From contig JAGXON010000004.1 of the NCBI GenBank assembly GCA_023659865.1, positions 1 to 64,000 of the forward strand: 64,000 bases of DNA. Reading direction: 5' to 3'. The translations under genes and the position numbers were made by a program. This DNA comes from Candidatus Diapherotrites archaeon LH_S9. GTDB lineage: Archaea > B1Sed10-29 > WALL01 > JAGXON01. Below are positions 1-7,895 of this stretch, in pieces (the first letter of the stretch is position 1; each line of letters begins with the position of its first letter). The notes below the pieces were generated by a model that saw nothing but the letters and a program-made list of their open reading frames with translations, was not told the DNA's origin and ran no database searches.

Positions 1-17
1 TAGATTAAAATGTTTCC

Positions 18-539
18 GTGAGAAAAAGTAATTGCATGCCTGAGGATATAGAAGAGGAAGATTATCATCAAAGTGGAAGAGGAACCACAGAGAAAACAGC
101 TGGAAGAATAGTGAAGATGAATGAGTGGCTCGAAAGCGATAAGTGGTTGCCAGACTGGTTGGAAGAAAACGAGGAGTGGCTGAAAAACCAAGACCGGCTG
201 GACGAAGACGTAGAAGACTTGGAACCCGCAGACCTCTCTCCTGAAGACAAATTAGAGGTAACAATTAAAAAAGCACAAGAAGAGTTTGAAGGAGTGAAGG
301 ACGAAAGAATTTTAAGAAGTTATGTTCACGCTGTTTACGGTGAAGGGGAGAAAAGCGGTTACGAAAATCACCCGAGGGTTAAAGACGCTGCTGGCTCTAT
401 AGGTCGGTACCTGACGGACAAAACGTTTTTCCATAAAGTGGTTGATAAGAAGGTTTTTGATCAATTCATAGAGAACCCCCAGGAAAGATTCCTTCGCCGC
501 TGGGGCTGGAGAGAGAAATTGAATTGCCGGGTTCGCTGA
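18..539 (+). CDS. Unrecognised acidic helical protein
   Basis: I do not recognise this 173-residue protein. The frame can begin at the GTG at 18 or at the ATG at 36 (residue 7); neither has a clear ribosome-binding site, and the window edge hides the promoter. The first half is very acidic, with many Trp-Leu-Glu units around residues 35-60. The second half (about 85-165) looks like a compact helical domain ending in a basic tail. The next gene starts 9 bp downstream on the same strand, so the two are probably cotranscribed. There are no signal peptide, membrane segment or metal motifs, so a soluble cytoplasmic protein is likely. Coding call fairly sure; function unknown. Confidence 0.6.
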   Translation: MRKSNCMPEDIEEEDYHQSGRGTTEKTAGRIVKMNEWLESDKWLPDWLEENEEWLKNQDRLDEDVEDLEPADLSPEDKLEVTIKKAQEEFEGVKDERILRSYVHAVYGEGEKSGYENHPRVKDAAGSIGRYLTDKTFFHKVVDKKVFDQFIENPQERFLRRWGWREKLNCRVR

Positions 540-547
540 AGGGGGGG

Positions 548-1018
548 ATGGATGAAGATGAAAGACACGAGTTCAAGAGACCAAGGATACAAAGAGCTCT
601 CTACGGAGTTAGAGACGGCTATAGGAAGTTTTTAAAGAGGTACAAAGAGAAAACGGGGAGAAAGGACATTGATGAGGAGAAGGTTAAACGCATCTTTCAC
701 CATAGTTACCTGGATTACAAAGAAAGACTATCTGATAAAGAGAAGATAGCCTTAAACGGGAAGCGGGTTGGCGCTTTCAGCAAGTTAACAGAAGTCCAGG
801 ACCTTTTGAGAGAAATGAGGGAAGAGCATCCTGGTGCTTCTAGAAAAGAAGCTATTAGCATATTGGATGACGCACTTGAAAGTGACAGAAGCACGATAAA
901 ACGAGAGGTAAAAGCTGTGAAAGGGGAGAGAGTAAGGAAAGACTACGATAAATACTCCTGGCTCTTCTCCTTGCTCTCCCCAGAAGAAAATGAAACTAAG
1001 GAAAAAGAAGCTGAGTAA
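548..1018 (+). CDS. Unrecognised charged helical protein
   Basis: The ATG at 548 sits directly after a run of seven G and gives a 156-residue product. An upstream in-frame TTG at 524 would overlap the previous gene and is less likely. The protein is rich in Lys, Arg and Glu, predicted mostly helical, and has no membrane segment, signal peptide or cysteine cluster. Its basic N-terminal third and acidic C-terminal tail would be compatible with nucleic-acid or protein binding, but no family was recognised. It follows the preceding unknown gene closely and is probably in the same transcript. It converges with the cold-shock gene downstream. Confidence 0.6.
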   Translation: MDEDERHEFKRPRIQRALYGVRDGYRKFLKRYKEKTGRKDIDEEKVKRIFHHSYLDYKERLSDKEKIALNGKRVGAFSKLTEVQDLLREMREEHPGASRKEAISILDDALESDRSTIKREVKAVKGERVRKDYDKYSWLFSLLSPEENETKEKEAE

Positions 1019-1133
1019 TGTTTTGATATTAATAGTGGGAAACAGGTTCTGAAGAAAATTGAGCGTGATAAAGGTAAGGAAGGGGTTGGGGAGAAGTGAG
1101 TGAGACCTAGGACTAGTTAAGTCTAAGGCATAG

Positions 1134-1151
1134 GAATCAGTCTATTGATTC
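1134..1151. terminator. Hairpin between convergent genes
   Basis: Six-base arms GAATCA and TGATTC enclose a 6-nt loop in the 170-bp gap between the convergent genes ending at 1018 (+) and 1189 (-). Its position suits transcript ending from either side. There is no long T-run next to it, and archaeal terminators mostly rely on T-runs, so the role is uncertain. The rest of the gap holds nothing recognisable. Confidence 0.25.
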
Positions 1152-1188
1152 TTGTTGGTGCTGGTCCAGGTTTTCGTGAGAAAAGAGT

Positions 1189-1389
1189 TTATTCTTCGTT
1201 CACTTTTTTTACGTCGATGGCTTTTAGACCTCTGTCTGTTTCTTCAACTTCGAATTCTACTTCGTCGCCTTCCTCGATTGTTTCTTCTTCTGCGATGTCG
1301 TTGAGGTGGACAAATACGTCTTCTCCGTCTTCTCTTTCTATGAAGCCGTATCTTTTTTTGAGGTTGAACCATTTTACAGTTCCGTTCAT
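1189..1389 (-). CDS. Cold-shock domain protein (CspA family)
   Basis: A 66-residue single cold-shock domain. It starts with the typical NGTVKWFN strand and carries RNP1-like KRYGFIER (about residues 12-19) and RNP2-like DVFVHL (about 24-29), the aromatic patches that bind single-stranded RNA and DNA in this family. Length is exactly that of bacterial and archaeal Csp proteins. It probably acts as a cytoplasmic RNA chaperone. An ATG start is preceded by a GGGAG stretch. The decayed TnpB element lies immediately upstream, its end only about 40 bp from the start codon, so the promoter must fit into that gap or use element sequence. Confidence 0.95.
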   Translation of the reverse strand: MNGTVKWFNLKKRYGFIEREDGEDVFVHLNDIAEEETIEEGDEVEFEVEETDRGLKAIDVKKVNEE

Positions 1390-1426
1390 TTTTTTGCTCC
1401 CATTTTATGTTAGTACTAAGTTTGTA

Positions 1427-1830
1427 GTGAACTACCGCCACCAAAATCAAAGATTTTGGAAGCGGCTTCAAGGTTAGCTCGCACTCAATTGCGCCACAAT
1501 CCCTTTAGATATACCAAGGGGATGAGCCGTGCCACCTTCGTGTTCGACACTACCTTGTTTAGGGCGTGATCCACTGACGCCCAGATCGTCTGACATATAG
1601 CCAAACAATCTTCTTACTATGTCAACTGCTCTGAGAAAATCCGCGTTATACTCTTTCTTACAGGTTTGACAGACTGCTGTGGACTGAGAACTTCTCGTTA
1701 TTCGTCCTAAACAGTCCCTGCAAACTTGAGAGGTATATGCAGATTATCTCACGCTGATATTTAGAGTAGCATCGTATTTAAAGGTTTTGCTTCTGTATTC
1801 CCTCCCAAACATTTAAGTTTGGAAGGGGTC
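1427..1830 (-). mobile_element. Internally deleted IS200/IS605-type element (TnpB relic with both ends)
   Basis: On the minus strand the element opens with a hairpin at 1801-1826 (10-bp stem with one G-T wobble, 6-nt loop). It continues through the C-terminal remains of tnpB (1474-1743) and closes with a second, perfect hairpin (1441-1459, 8-bp arms, 3-nt loop) followed by the motif GGTAGTTCAC (minus strand, ending at 1427). Subterminal hairpins at both ends without inverted terminal repeats are the hallmark of IS200/IS605 transposons. Most of tnpB and any tnpA are gone, so the element cannot move itself. The right end closely matches that of the relic near 7.9 kb. Outer limits are approximate. 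Confidence 0.7.
1474..1743 (-). pseudogene. tnpB: tnpB C-terminal fragment (RNA-guided nuclease relic)
   Basis: An open stretch of about 89 codons without a start codon, preceded by an in-frame TAA. It contains the TnpB zinc ribbon as two pairs, CRDC and CQTC, about 15 residues apart, introduced by YTSQ and followed by NADF, the place where TnpB/Fanzor proteins have NAD with the last RuvC catalytic Asp. The N-terminal wedge and REC domains and most of RuvC are missing. A normal TnpB is about 370-430 residues. The fragment is not expected to be functional, although the DNA at its 3' end would correspond to the guide-RNA scaffold in an intact element. Confidence 0.75.
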
Positions 1831-1878
1831 TTAGAAGCATGAGTTCAGATAAATGTCTTTTTTAATGGTTTAGTATAA

Positions 1879-2508
1879 TCACAACTCCTTCTTAGGAAGG
1901 CCTTTTTCATCAATGTGTTTCTCGATCTCTTTCTCCAGCTCTGTTTCATGGCTTGGGAAATTCTCGGTTCCTTTCTCCTCTTTCCTGTGATACACCTTGC
2001 AGCTATTATCGCTCAAAACCCATTTAACGCCTTTTGTGGTTATAGTGAAATGATCGGCATAGAAACTAACTTCAGGCCTTTCCACACCCAGGTCCAGCTT
2101 AACGCTTGAGTGAATAGGGAAATCCTTTTCTCTTTCAAGCCTTGCGGGTATGCCTGCAGCCCTTAGAACTCCAACGAGCGTGCCTCCCCAAATATTGCAA
2201 TCGGCTTTTCCTTCCTCAAATTTTTTCAGAACATTAACTTTTTTTTCTCCTGCATCCGAAGGCATCTTTATAAACCATTTAAAATCAGCTTCACTTCTCA
2301 AATGATTTATCGCATTCAAAATATTCTTTTCTAGAGATTCATCTGGATCTATGATTTCTTCTGCATATTTCTCGAACTCCTTTGGGTCTATCTCTTCCAG
2401 GTAAGGGTCTGCGGGTCTTTCGTTCAAAAGATCCTCGTAAACGTTTTCCTTCAGGCCTCTGTCAAGCAATTCTTTCTTATGCTTTTCTCTTATTTCCTCT
2501 AGCGCCAT
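1879..2508 (-). CDS. Transglutaminase-like cysteine peptidase-fold protein
   Basis: A 209-residue soluble protein. The central part reads like a transglutaminase-core domain: Cys in GKADCNIWGG (about residue 119), a following ALR-type helix with GIPARL, His in YADHFTI (about 150) and Asp in VLSDNS (about 166), giving a complete Cys-His-Asp triad in family order. Such domains act as proteases, cross-linkers or peptide-modifying enzymes; the substrate here is unknown. The ATG overlaps the stop of the upstream translin gene (TGATG), so translation is probably coupled. No signal peptide was seen. The family call is good, the function unspecified. Confidence 0.75.
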   Translation of the reverse strand: MALEEIREKHKKELLDRGLKENVYEDLLNERPADPYLEEIDPKEFEKYAEEIIDPDESLEKNILNAINHLRSEADFKWFIKMPSDAGEKKVNVLKKFEEGKADCNIWGGTLVGVLRAAGIPARLEREKDFPIHSSVKLDLGVERPEVSFYADHFTITTKGVKWVLSDNSCKVYHRKEEKGTENFPSHETELEKEIEKHIDEKGLPKKEL

Positions 2509-3083
2509 CAAACCCCTTCTTTATCTGACTTAAAGCTTGCTTCTGCTAAAGTGGAATGGAGTGACTGGATTGTTCTTTTTCCCTGGTCCTGTTTTCTTCG
2601 GAAGCCAGGAACTATCGAGTCAGGGAATGTTTGCCCTCTAAGCTTTCCGTAAACTTCCTCCATACGATCAAAGATTTGAACAGCTTTATCTGTTTTTCCT
2701 TCAATCACAAGATCCAGGGCATGTCTTTTCATTTCTCCAATAGCGTCAAGAACTCCAAGAAGATAAGGCTCTGGCGGAACATCTACTTCAGGAAGTTCTT
2801 CTTCTGCAACCTGGCTCTTAAGCACCAGTAACTCAACGTACTCCTGGAAAGGAGTTTTCATCGTCTTTTTCCTGAAGAAAGGATACTTCCCTAGCTTCTT
2901 CTCCATCTTATCCAACTTTTCCTCGATTTCGTCCTGCTTCTTCCGAGCTTGCTCGAACTCTTTTTCATGCACGTTTTTTATTGCACGACTGCACAAATTA
3001 ATTATATCTCTTCTGATAGGAAGAACCTCGTCTCTCACCCGTCTAATGTTTTCAACTTCATTAATTGCTTCATCCACGTTCAT
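2508..3083 (-). CDS. Translin-family protein
   Basis: A 191-residue all-helical protein that fits the translin/TRAX family. An N-terminal helix of REV..RRDII type is followed by the conserved core FQEYVELLVLKSQ and then YLLGVLDAIGEMKRHALDL, the most recognisable translin block. Family members form octameric barrels that bind single-stranded RNA or DNA, and some archaeal forms have RNase activity; catalytic acidic residues could not be assigned by eye. ATG at 3083 is preferred to the GTG at 3092 because a GTGAT element precedes it. It is transcribed divergently from lhr, with only 11 bp between the two start codons, and is coupled to the transglutaminase-like gene. Confidence 0.8.
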   Translation of the reverse strand: MNVDEAINEVENIRRVRDEVLPIRRDIINLCSRAIKNVHEKEFEQARKKQDEIEEKLDKMEKKLGKYPFFRKKTMKTPFQEYVELLVLKSQVAEEELPEVDVPPEPYLLGVLDAIGEMKRHALDLVIEGKTDKAVQIFDRMEEVYGKLRGQTFPDSIVPGFRRKQDQGKRTIQSLHSTLAEASFKSDKEGV

Positions 3084-3094
3084 CAAGATCACTT

Positions 3095-5797
3095 ATGTCA
3101 TTTGAGTTATTGGAACCAAAAGTTAAAAGACTAATTGAAGAAAGGTTCGACCAACCAACAGAAGCCCAGAAAAAAGCAATACCAAAGATAACGGAAGGAA
3201 AAAACACGCTCCTGATAGCACCAACAGGCCTAGGAAAAACAGAGGCCGCAATACTCCCTGTTCTGTCGGAACTGGTTAATCAAGAGTCTGAACCCATCCA
3301 AATGCTTTACATCACTCCGTTAAAGGCCTTGAACCGAGATCTCGTCGATAGGATAACCTCGTGGACGGAAGAGCTCGGCATAACTTGCGAAGTCCGGCAC
3401 GGTGACACATCAAGATCGCAGAGATCAAAACAAGCAAAAAATCCGCCGCAGATACTTATTACGACACCTGAAACCCTTCAGAACATACTGCCCGCAAAAA
3501 AGATGGGAAAACACCTCTCGAACGTTTCAAAAGTAGTTGTCGACGAGATACACGAACTTGCAGAAAGCAAAAGAGGTTTGCAGCTAAGCATAGCTCTAGA
3601 AAGACTGCAAAAAAGAGCGCAAGAAGTTCAAAGAATTGGTTTGAGCGCCACGGTTGGAACCCCGGACGAGACAGCCAAGTTCCTCGCAGGAACAGACCGA
3701 GACTACAAAGTAGTAGACGTTACATTCGCCAGAGAGATTGATCTATCCGTGGAAAGTCCTTCAGCCCAGGAACAGGACCGGAAGGACTCAAAAAAACTTC
3801 ATTTAGATCCAGAAGCTATTTCAAGACTAAGAAGACTTCACGAACTCGTTGAAGAACACGAATCTGTCCTAACTTTTGTAAACACTCGGCAGATGGCGGA
3901 ATTGCTTGGCTCCAGGTACTCTGCATGGGACTCTCAGCACGGTATAAAAGTCCATCACAGTTCCTTATCAAAAGACACGCGCGTACTAGCGGAAGAAGAA
4001 TTCAAGGAAAAAAAGATAAAAGGCGTGATCTGCACTTCCAGCCTTGAACTAGGAATAGACATAGGGAGCATCGATTTAGTAGCTCAATACACTTCCCCAA
4101 GACAGGTGAACAGGCTTCTTCAGCGAGTTGGGAGATCAGGCCACGGCCTAGGACGCGTTCCAAAAGGGGTGGTAATCTGTTCGAACCCAGAGGATATAGC
4201 TGAAGCTACAGTAGTGTGCAACAAAGGGAAAGAAAATGAGTTAGAAGCTATTGAACTCCGTAAACGAGCTTTGGACGTGCTAGCGCACCAGTTGGTCGGC
4301 ATATCACTGGATTTAGGTAGAGTGACAAAAGACAGTGTTTACGAACTCGTGAAGAAAGCTTACCCGTTCGCAGAATTAATCCGAAAGGACTTCGATGACA
4401 CTCTCGAGCAAATGGAGTCCGAAAGATTTGTCTGGATAGATGGAAACACTTACAGGAGAAGTAAAAAAGCTTTCAAGTACTACTACGGCTCCGTATCAAT
4501 GATTCCTGCAAAAGAAAAGTTCTTCGTCAACAGCACTTCTGGAGAAAGTGTTGGGACATTAGACGAAGCGTTCGTCGCAGAGTACTTGAGGCCCGGTAAG
4601 ATCTTTATAACTAAGGGAAGGCCCTGGAAAGTCGTTGACATCCGGGAAAAGAAGGTACTGGTCGAGCCAAGCACAGACATATCTGCGGCGATCCCTGACT
4701 GGGCAGGAGAAGAGCTGCCAGTACCCTTTGATATTGCTCAGGAAGTAGGAGAACTCAGGAAAAAACTTGCTGAAGGAAAGAAAATTGATGAAAGCGTGCT
4801 TCAGCCAGACGCAGCAAGAAAACTGAAGGAATCAGTTGAAAAACAACTTGAGCACGGGTTCATGCCAGACCACGAGACTATCTTCCTCGAGACCTTTCAG
4901 AACACTGTTGTCATGCACGCGCACTTCGGCACCAAAACCAACATAACGCTAAGTAAACTGCTTTCATCGCTGCTTACGTCTTTCCTCGGACAAGCGATAA
5001 GTGCGACCGCAGACCCCTACAGGATTATCTTCCAGTTTCCAGCTAAAACAAGGCCGGATCTGCTGAAAAAGCATTTGGAGGACCTCGAGCCCGATGCAGT
5101 CAGGCCAGTGCTCGACAGAACTCTTTCCAGAAGTTCTTTGTTCAAATGGAAGTTTTTACACGTCGCCAGACGATTCAGTTTGATTGGGAAAAAATCAAAT
5201 TACAAGAAGTTCCGCATAAGATCGCTTATAAACGCTGTCATAGATTCACCGATACACAAAGAAACCCTGAACTCAATCTATCACCAGAAGATGAACATAG
5301 AGAAGACGAAAGAGATTTTGGAACGAATTCACGCACAAGAAATCAAGATAAAAGAAAAAAAGACCGCTCAACCAAGCACTTTTGCTTCTTTCTCTCGTAA
5401 AGGCAAGGACTTGTTCGTCCCGGAAAAGCCCACGGCCAAGATCCTTGAACTAGTGAAGAGCAGGATACTTGACAAGAAACAAGGATTCAAGTGCATAAAC
5501 TGCGGTCACAAGTGGTATAAGAAGTTGGAAGAGCTGGAGGACAAGGTTAAGTGCCCTGAATGCGGTGGGAAAATGGTCACTTTCCTTAAAGCAAGCAAAA
5601 AGAAGAAGGTAGCATCGCTCATCAAGTCCTACGGGAAGAGAGCTGTCTGGGCTCTTAATGCTCATGGAGTCGGTCCAGTAACTGCGACGAGATTGCTCAA
5701 GAACCTTCGGGAAGACGAAAAAGACTTTTTCAAGGACTTGGTTAAAGCCGAAAGGCAATACATAAAAACAAAGCATTACTGGAAGGATAAGGAATGA
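3095..5797 (+). CDS. lhr: Lhr-type superfamily 2 helicase
   Basis: A 900-residue ATP-dependent helicase. Visible motifs in order: Walker A APTGLGKT (about 42-49), DEIH Walker B (about 149-152), motif III SAT (about 183), TFVNTR motif IV, LELGIDIG motif V, and QRVGRSGH motif VI (about 343-350). After the Lhr-core winged-helix region comes a zinc ribbon near residue 800 (CINC ... CPEC) and a helical C-terminus. Lhr proteins translocate 3'-5' on single strands and are linked to repair and nucleic-acid surveillance in archaea. The ATG at 3095 is chosen because the 10 extra upstream codons would overlap the divergent translin gene. It overlaps dtdA by 4 bp. Confidence 0.93.
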   Translation: MSFELLEPKVKRLIEERFDQPTEAQKKAIPKITEGKNTLLIAPTGLGKTEAAILPVLSELVNQESEPIQMLYITPLKALNRDLVDRITSWTEELGITCEVRHGDTSRSQRSKQAKNPPQILITTPETLQNILPAKKMGKHLSNVSKVVVDEIHELAESKRGLQLSIALERLQKRAQEVQRIGLSATVGTPDETAKFLAGTDRDYKVVDVTFAREIDLSVESPSAQEQDRKDSKKLHLDPEAISRLRRLHELVEEHESVLTFVNTRQMAELLGSRYSAWDSQHGIKVHHSSLSKDTRVLAEEEFKEKKIKGVICTSSLELGIDIGSIDLVAQYTSPRQVNRLLQRVGRSGHGLGRVPKGVVICSNPEDIAEATVVCNKGKENELEAIELRKRALDVLAHQLVGISLDLGRVTKDSVYELVKKAYPFAELIRKDFDDTLEQMESERFVWIDGNTYRRSKKAFKYYYGSVSMIPAKEKFFVNSTSGESVGTLDEAFVAEYLRPGKIFITKGRPWKVVDIREKKVLVEPSTDISAAIPDWAGEELPVPFDIAQEVGELRKKLAEGKKIDESVLQPDAARKLKESVEKQLEHGFMPDHETIFLETFQNTVVMHAHFGTKTNITLSKLLSSLLTSFLGQAISATADPYRIIFQFPAKTRPDLLKKHLEDLEPDAVRPVLDRTLSRSSLFKWKFLHVARRFSLIGKKSNYKKFRIRSLINAVIDSPIHKETLNSIYHQKMNIEKTKEILERIHAQEIKIKEKKTAQPSTFASFSRKGKDLFVPEKPTAKILELVKSRILDKKQGFKCINCGHKWYKKLEELEDKVKCPECGGKMVTFLKASKKKKVASLIKSYGKRAVWALNAHGVGPVTATRLLKNLREDEKDFFKDLVKAERQYIKTKHYWKDKE

Positions 5798-6519
5798 ATC
5801 CAGCACTGGTTTACTCGAAGAAAGACCTTGCAGGAAAGAACATAGCAAGGCACATCACGCAAAAAACGGATCTTCCGTTGATGGAAATAGAGCAGGATAT
5901 AATCTACGCGGAAATAGATGAACTGAAAAAAGATCACGGCTTCGACTATGCCGTAATGCTCTCCAGACACAAGAGCAAGTCAGGAAAGCCTTGCTTCACT
6001 GTTCACGCGCCCGGGAACTTTGACGAAGCAAAGTACGGAGGAGAAGAAAGAACTCTAGCGAAAACAATTGCGGAACCCATGCACAGAATTTACTTGGAGC
6101 TAAGGAAAACTAATCAAGACTATGCGGTCTGTAGAGAGGCAACGCATCACGGTCCTACTCCAGAAACTCCGTTGTTCTTCGTTGAACTAGGATCCAGTAA
6201 AACAGAGTGGAAAGACGAAAAAGCAGCAGATTTTATCGCCGGATCAGTGGTACGAGGATTGGAGTCAAGTGAAAAATTTCCCGTAGCCCTTGGGTTTGGA
6301 GGCGGGCACTACTGTCCAAAGTTCTCTGAAATGACTGGAACTGCTTTCAGCCATGTTTGTCCAAAGTACATGCTAGACGCCTTGAACAAGGATTTGATCG
6401 AGCAAATGGTTTCAAAGACTTTTGAAGAAGTTGAATTGTTTTCTTTTGACGGAAGCAATTTAAGTTTGAGACATAAAAAGCTTTTGGATGTTTGGCGTCC
6501 AAGAAAGGGATCAAAGTAG
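5794..6519 (+). CDS. dtdA: D-aminoacyl-tRNA deacylase, archaeal type
   Basis: A 241-residue DtdA (GEK1-like) enzyme, which cleaves D-amino acids from mischarged tRNA and so keeps D-residues out of proteins. The signature stretch ATHHGPTP (about residues 115-122), the following FVELGSS and the GFGGGHYCPKF block (about 168-178) are characteristic of this zinc-dependent archaeal/plant family, which is unrelated to bacterial Dtd. Slightly shorter than the usual 270 or so residues. The start codon overlaps the stop of lhr (ATGA), so the two genes form an operon. Confidence 0.93.
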   Translation: MNPALVYSKKDLAGKNIARHITQKTDLPLMEIEQDIIYAEIDELKKDHGFDYAVMLSRHKSKSGKPCFTVHAPGNFDEAKYGGEERTLAKTIAEPMHRIYLELRKTNQDYAVCREATHHGPTPETPLFFVELGSSKTEWKDEKAADFIAGSVVRGLESSEKFPVALGFGGGHYCPKFSEMTGTAFSHVCPKYMLDALNKDLIEQMVSKTFEEVELFSFDGSNLSLRHKKLLDVWRPRKGSK

Positions 6520-6602
6520 AGTAGTGACGAACTTACTATCCCTAAAAAAATGTTTTTTGTCGAGATTAACCTTTTATGTTTCTTTTCAGTAACTACTATG
6601 TT

Positions 6603-7412
6603 ATGTCCTCCCACCCAGTTAGTTTTGGAGAATCTGGAGACGAAGAAAAGTTCGTCAAGTTCTCCCCGAGCCTGATGAAGGCTAACAAAAAGCTTATTTC
6701 CAGTGAAGCCAGCCAAAGGGACAAGAAAAAGGCTTTCAAGGAAATAGAGAACACTATTGAGGACTTGATTGAAGTGGAAAAGCTTCCGGAAAGGAAAAAA
6801 TTTGATTACTTGCTCACTTCCATGCACGCAGTTCATGGGGTAGTTGAAGGAGAAGAAAACGGCTGGATAGACACGGAACTTGCTGACAAGTACATAGAGG
6901 ACGTGAAAAACCGCTTAGGCGAGAACTGGAAGGAAGGACTCACTATCTTCCAAAAGTTTCACGGAAACCACGTTGAAAACATAGTAAAAAGAACGAACTA
7001 CGAAGTTGATCCCGAAATAACTTTTAAACCAGACGAAATTTCTGCCATAAGCTTCTCTGAATCAAAAGACAATGATTTTAGGCCTATACAAGAAGTGTCA
7101 ATGCTGATGAATGAAGCAGAGGAATACCTGCGCAAGCACCAGGAAGAAAACCCTAAGGGGGGCTACGATGGCAGGTACAGGCACGAGTACTTCGGAAAAG
7201 TCGAAGAAATGCTCGAAAAGTTCTTTTCAATAGATGAACTTCACGAAAAAGACTTTGAATCCGCGCTAGTGACAGCAATGTCTTTGGCCAATCACATAAG
7301 GAAAGCAGAAGAACTAGGAGGAGTGGAAAAAGACTCTGCATTTGACTATATAGAGTCCGTGAAACAGAAGATAGGCGAAGACAAGTGGAAACAAGAAGTT
7401 GAGGAAGCTTAA
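6603..7412 (+). CDS. Unrecognised protein with an internal two-fold repeat
   Basis: No family was recognised for this 269-residue soluble protein. It contains two similar segments, roughly residues 70-120 and 210-265. Each has a helix ending in TSM/TAMS, a stretch rich in Glu-Gly, then KY/FDYIE-VK with a closing GE-WK motif, suggesting an ancient duplication of a helical domain. The ATG at 6603 is preferred to the one at 6576: a TATA-like CCTTTTATG lies about 30 bp upstream of it, which would place the transcript start almost at the codon (leaderless). The downstream IS relic begins soon after the stop. Confidence 0.65.
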   Translation: MSSHPVSFGESGDEEKFVKFSPSLMKANKKLISSEASQRDKKKAFKEIENTIEDLIEVEKLPERKKFDYLLTSMHAVHGVVEGEENGWIDTELADKYIEDVKNRLGENWKEGLTIFQKFHGNHVENIVKRTNYEVDPEITFKPDEISAISFSESKDNDFRPIQEVSMLMNEAEEYLRKHQEENPKGGYDGRYRHEYFGKVEEMLEKFFSIDELHEKDFESALVTAMSLANHIRKAEELGGVEKDSAFDYIESVKQKIGEDKWKQEVEEA

Positions 7413-7420
7413 CCCTTTCG

Positions 7421-7895
7421 CCAGGAAGTCCACTTCCAGATAGAATAGTTGGTGGGGGATGAATTGGCACAATGTTTATATAGCAGTTGGTAATTAGAGT
7501 ATGTGTATCATATGCCATCAAGACCAAAAAGTTACTACGCTACAGAACACTGGCACGATCGGCAGATTCGCTAGATTTCTAACCTACAAAGCAAAAGGTA
7601 AAAAAGTAATAGAAATTAGCGAGGCAAACACGACGAAAGAGTGCTGTATCGGCGGAAAAAAGGAGGACAGGCCATTATACGGGAGGAATATCAACTGCGA
7701 TTGTGGAAACCGAGATAAAAACTCTGCTGTAAATAATGGATCGTTTCCTATCGCAAGAACGCTCTGTGGACGAGCAATCTCTCTTCATGAGAGGTTTGCT
7801 GCGACAAACAGGTTTGGAATACGCTTACAAGCCAATGTCCAAACACTCGCAGGAAGCCACTTCCCAAATCTATGATTTTGGCGGTGGTAGTTCAC
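7421..7895 (+). mobile_element. Decayed IS200/IS605-type TnpB element
   Basis: Remains of a second TnpB element on the plus strand. The right end (about 7850-7895) carries the imperfect hairpin at 7864-7881 and the terminal GGTAGTTCAC. About 43 nt at this end match the right end of the relic at 1427-1469 with only six differences. A perfect 6-bp inverted repeat at 7425-7438 may mark the left end, but this is less certain. A TATA-like GTTTATATAG at about 7474 precedes the coding remains. The last bases of the element overlap the stop codon of the recJ-like gene on the other strand. Confidence 0.6.
7512..7880 (+). pseudogene. tnpB: tnpB fragment with frameshift and deletions
   Basis: About 60 codons from 7540 read as the C-terminal half of TnpB: QNTGTIGRFARFLTYKAK, then VIEISEANTTKECC, a zinc-ribbon region and CDCGNRDKNSAVN, the place of the last RuvC Asp. 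One ribbon cysteine is changed (CCIGG where CxxCG is expected), a few residues are missing before RDKNSA, and the end of the protein (DRFLSQ ... LRQTG) continues in another frame from about 7736. The N-terminal two thirds are deleted. It belongs to a TnpB lineage distinct from the first relic. Not functional as a protein. Confidence 0.75.

Noticed and set aside
1019-1188. Possible tRNA or small RNA in the gap before the cold-shock gene
   Set aside because: There are short inverted repeats, but no cloverleaf, T-arm motif or CCA-side pairing could be built; no tRNA was found anywhere in the window.
3065-3094. Longer N-terminus for Lhr
   Set aside because: The extra ten codons would lie within the divergent translin gene and have no ribosome-binding site; the family start fits the ATG at 3095.
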